Part shown: in pieces, positions 63,617-64,000 of the stretch | How the letters are laid out: each line of letters opens with the position of its first letter | How positions within the stretch are numbered: the stretch's first letter is position 1 | Translations under genes and position numbers: made by a program | Assembly (NCBI RefSeq): GCF_030769565.1 | Contig: NZ_JAVCAP010000001.1 | Coordinates: 1 to 64,000, forward strand | Length of the DNA: 64,000 bases | Source: Methylophilus aquaticus | Lineage (GTDB): Bacteria > Pseudomonadota > Gammaproteobacteria > Burkholderiales > Methylophilaceae | Reading direction: 5' to 3' | Notes under the pieces: generated by a model | Database searches by the model: none | What the model saw: the letters and a program-made list of their open reading frames with translations, nothing else | What the model was told of the DNA's origin: nothing

Positions 63617-64000
63617 TTAGTTTTGTGCCACCTCTTGCTGAGGCACATCAGCAAGACTCAAGTAGTCCAGTCTCCAGCGCTTCAATCGCCTAAATACCAG
63701 ATAGGGCATCGCCGCATCTGAAATGGCTTCGCAACTTACTAATTCAATCTTTTTCCAACTGTTGGTTGGATGCAACAACCTCTGCTCAAACGCCTTTTGA
63801 ACTCTTACTACTGCGTTTGTAGCTGAATTAAACGCACGCCCCTCATTTGACTCGGAAGCATACAAAATATAGATATCAAGCTTGTATAAATCATCATCTC
63901 CATTACGGGTTATATCTTCTCCGTCATCGAGATTGAAAAGGACAGCTAGGATATCTTCGCCACCAGGCCTTACAGCCTCAGATATTGCTTTTGCCAATTT
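63617..64000 (-). CDS. hypothetical protein, cut by the window edge
   Basis: At least 127 codons, open to the right edge, so the start lies outside the window. Soluble; acidic, with strand-rich middle (LYKLDIYILYASES). I do not recognise a domain. Confidence 0.5.
   Translation of the reverse strand, partial: KLAKAISEAVRPGGEDILAVLFNLDDGEDITRNGDDDLYKLDIYILYASESNEGRAFNSATNAVVRVQKAFEQRLLHPTNSWKKIELVSCEAISDAAMPYLVFRRLKRWRLDYLSLADVPQQEVAQN

Overview
The window is a bacterial chromosome segment around the replication origin. It holds rpmH, rnpA, yidD, yidC and mnmE on the minus strand and dnaA, dnaN and gyrB on the plus strand, with DnaA boxes and two parS sites near them. The gene order (mnmG-rsmG-parA-parB-atpIBEFHAGDC-glmU-glmS running leftwards, then a yicC/gmk/rpoZ/spoT/recG block and rph-rdgB) and the protein sequences suggest a betaproteobacterium, most likely a methylotroph of the Methylophilaceae. 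That assignment rests on recognition only; no search was run.

Layout. 1-2860 is an accessory patch: a truncated unknown gene, a nuclease-domain gene (PD-(D/E)XK) cut short by an intact IS3-family element (IS407-like), and a short orphan reading frame. 3125-6755 holds ettA, a small heat shock gene with a sigma32-like promoter and a possible RNA thermometer, and an EAL-HDOD protein. 6862-21671 is a long minus-strand housekeeping run for amino-sugar synthesis, ATP synthase, chromosome partitioning and tRNA modification. 21881-22903 is a plus-strand pair, an SHP-type cytochrome c and a cytochrome b561. 22913-32203 is the origin core. 32301-34076 is a cation/proton antiporter. 34382-43087 is a looser region with hypothetical genes, decayed genes (a hydrolase, a LysR regulator, a frameshifted monooxygenase-type protein), a PAS-GGDEF-EAL protein, a thioredoxin and a LysR/pirin/YcaC cluster. 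43332-45305 is a membrane GGDEF-EAL protein.

45336-55729 is a minus-strand series: yicC, then a four-gene cluster for the Anbu proteasome-like peptidase (ATP-grasp, alpha-E, transglutaminase, Anbu), then gmk, rpoZ, spoT and recG. The Anbu cluster sits between yicC and gmk, and Anbu overlaps gmk by four bases. 55883-61149 on the plus strand carries a Ser/Thr kinase and PP2C phosphatase pair, rph, rdgB, a small conserved-looking gene and recQ. The right end is accessory again: a YegP-like protein, a palindromic repeat, a VapBC toxin-antitoxin pair with a clear promoter/operator, a HigA-like regulator without a toxin, and an unknown gene running off the edge.

The most interesting items are the Anbu cluster placed in the gmk operon, the nuclease gene that looks like the front end of an Avs/STAND-type defence protein, the kinase/phosphatase pair, the SHP/cytochrome b pair and the heat-shock 5' UTR. 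I did not find a convincing complete, wholly undescribed system.
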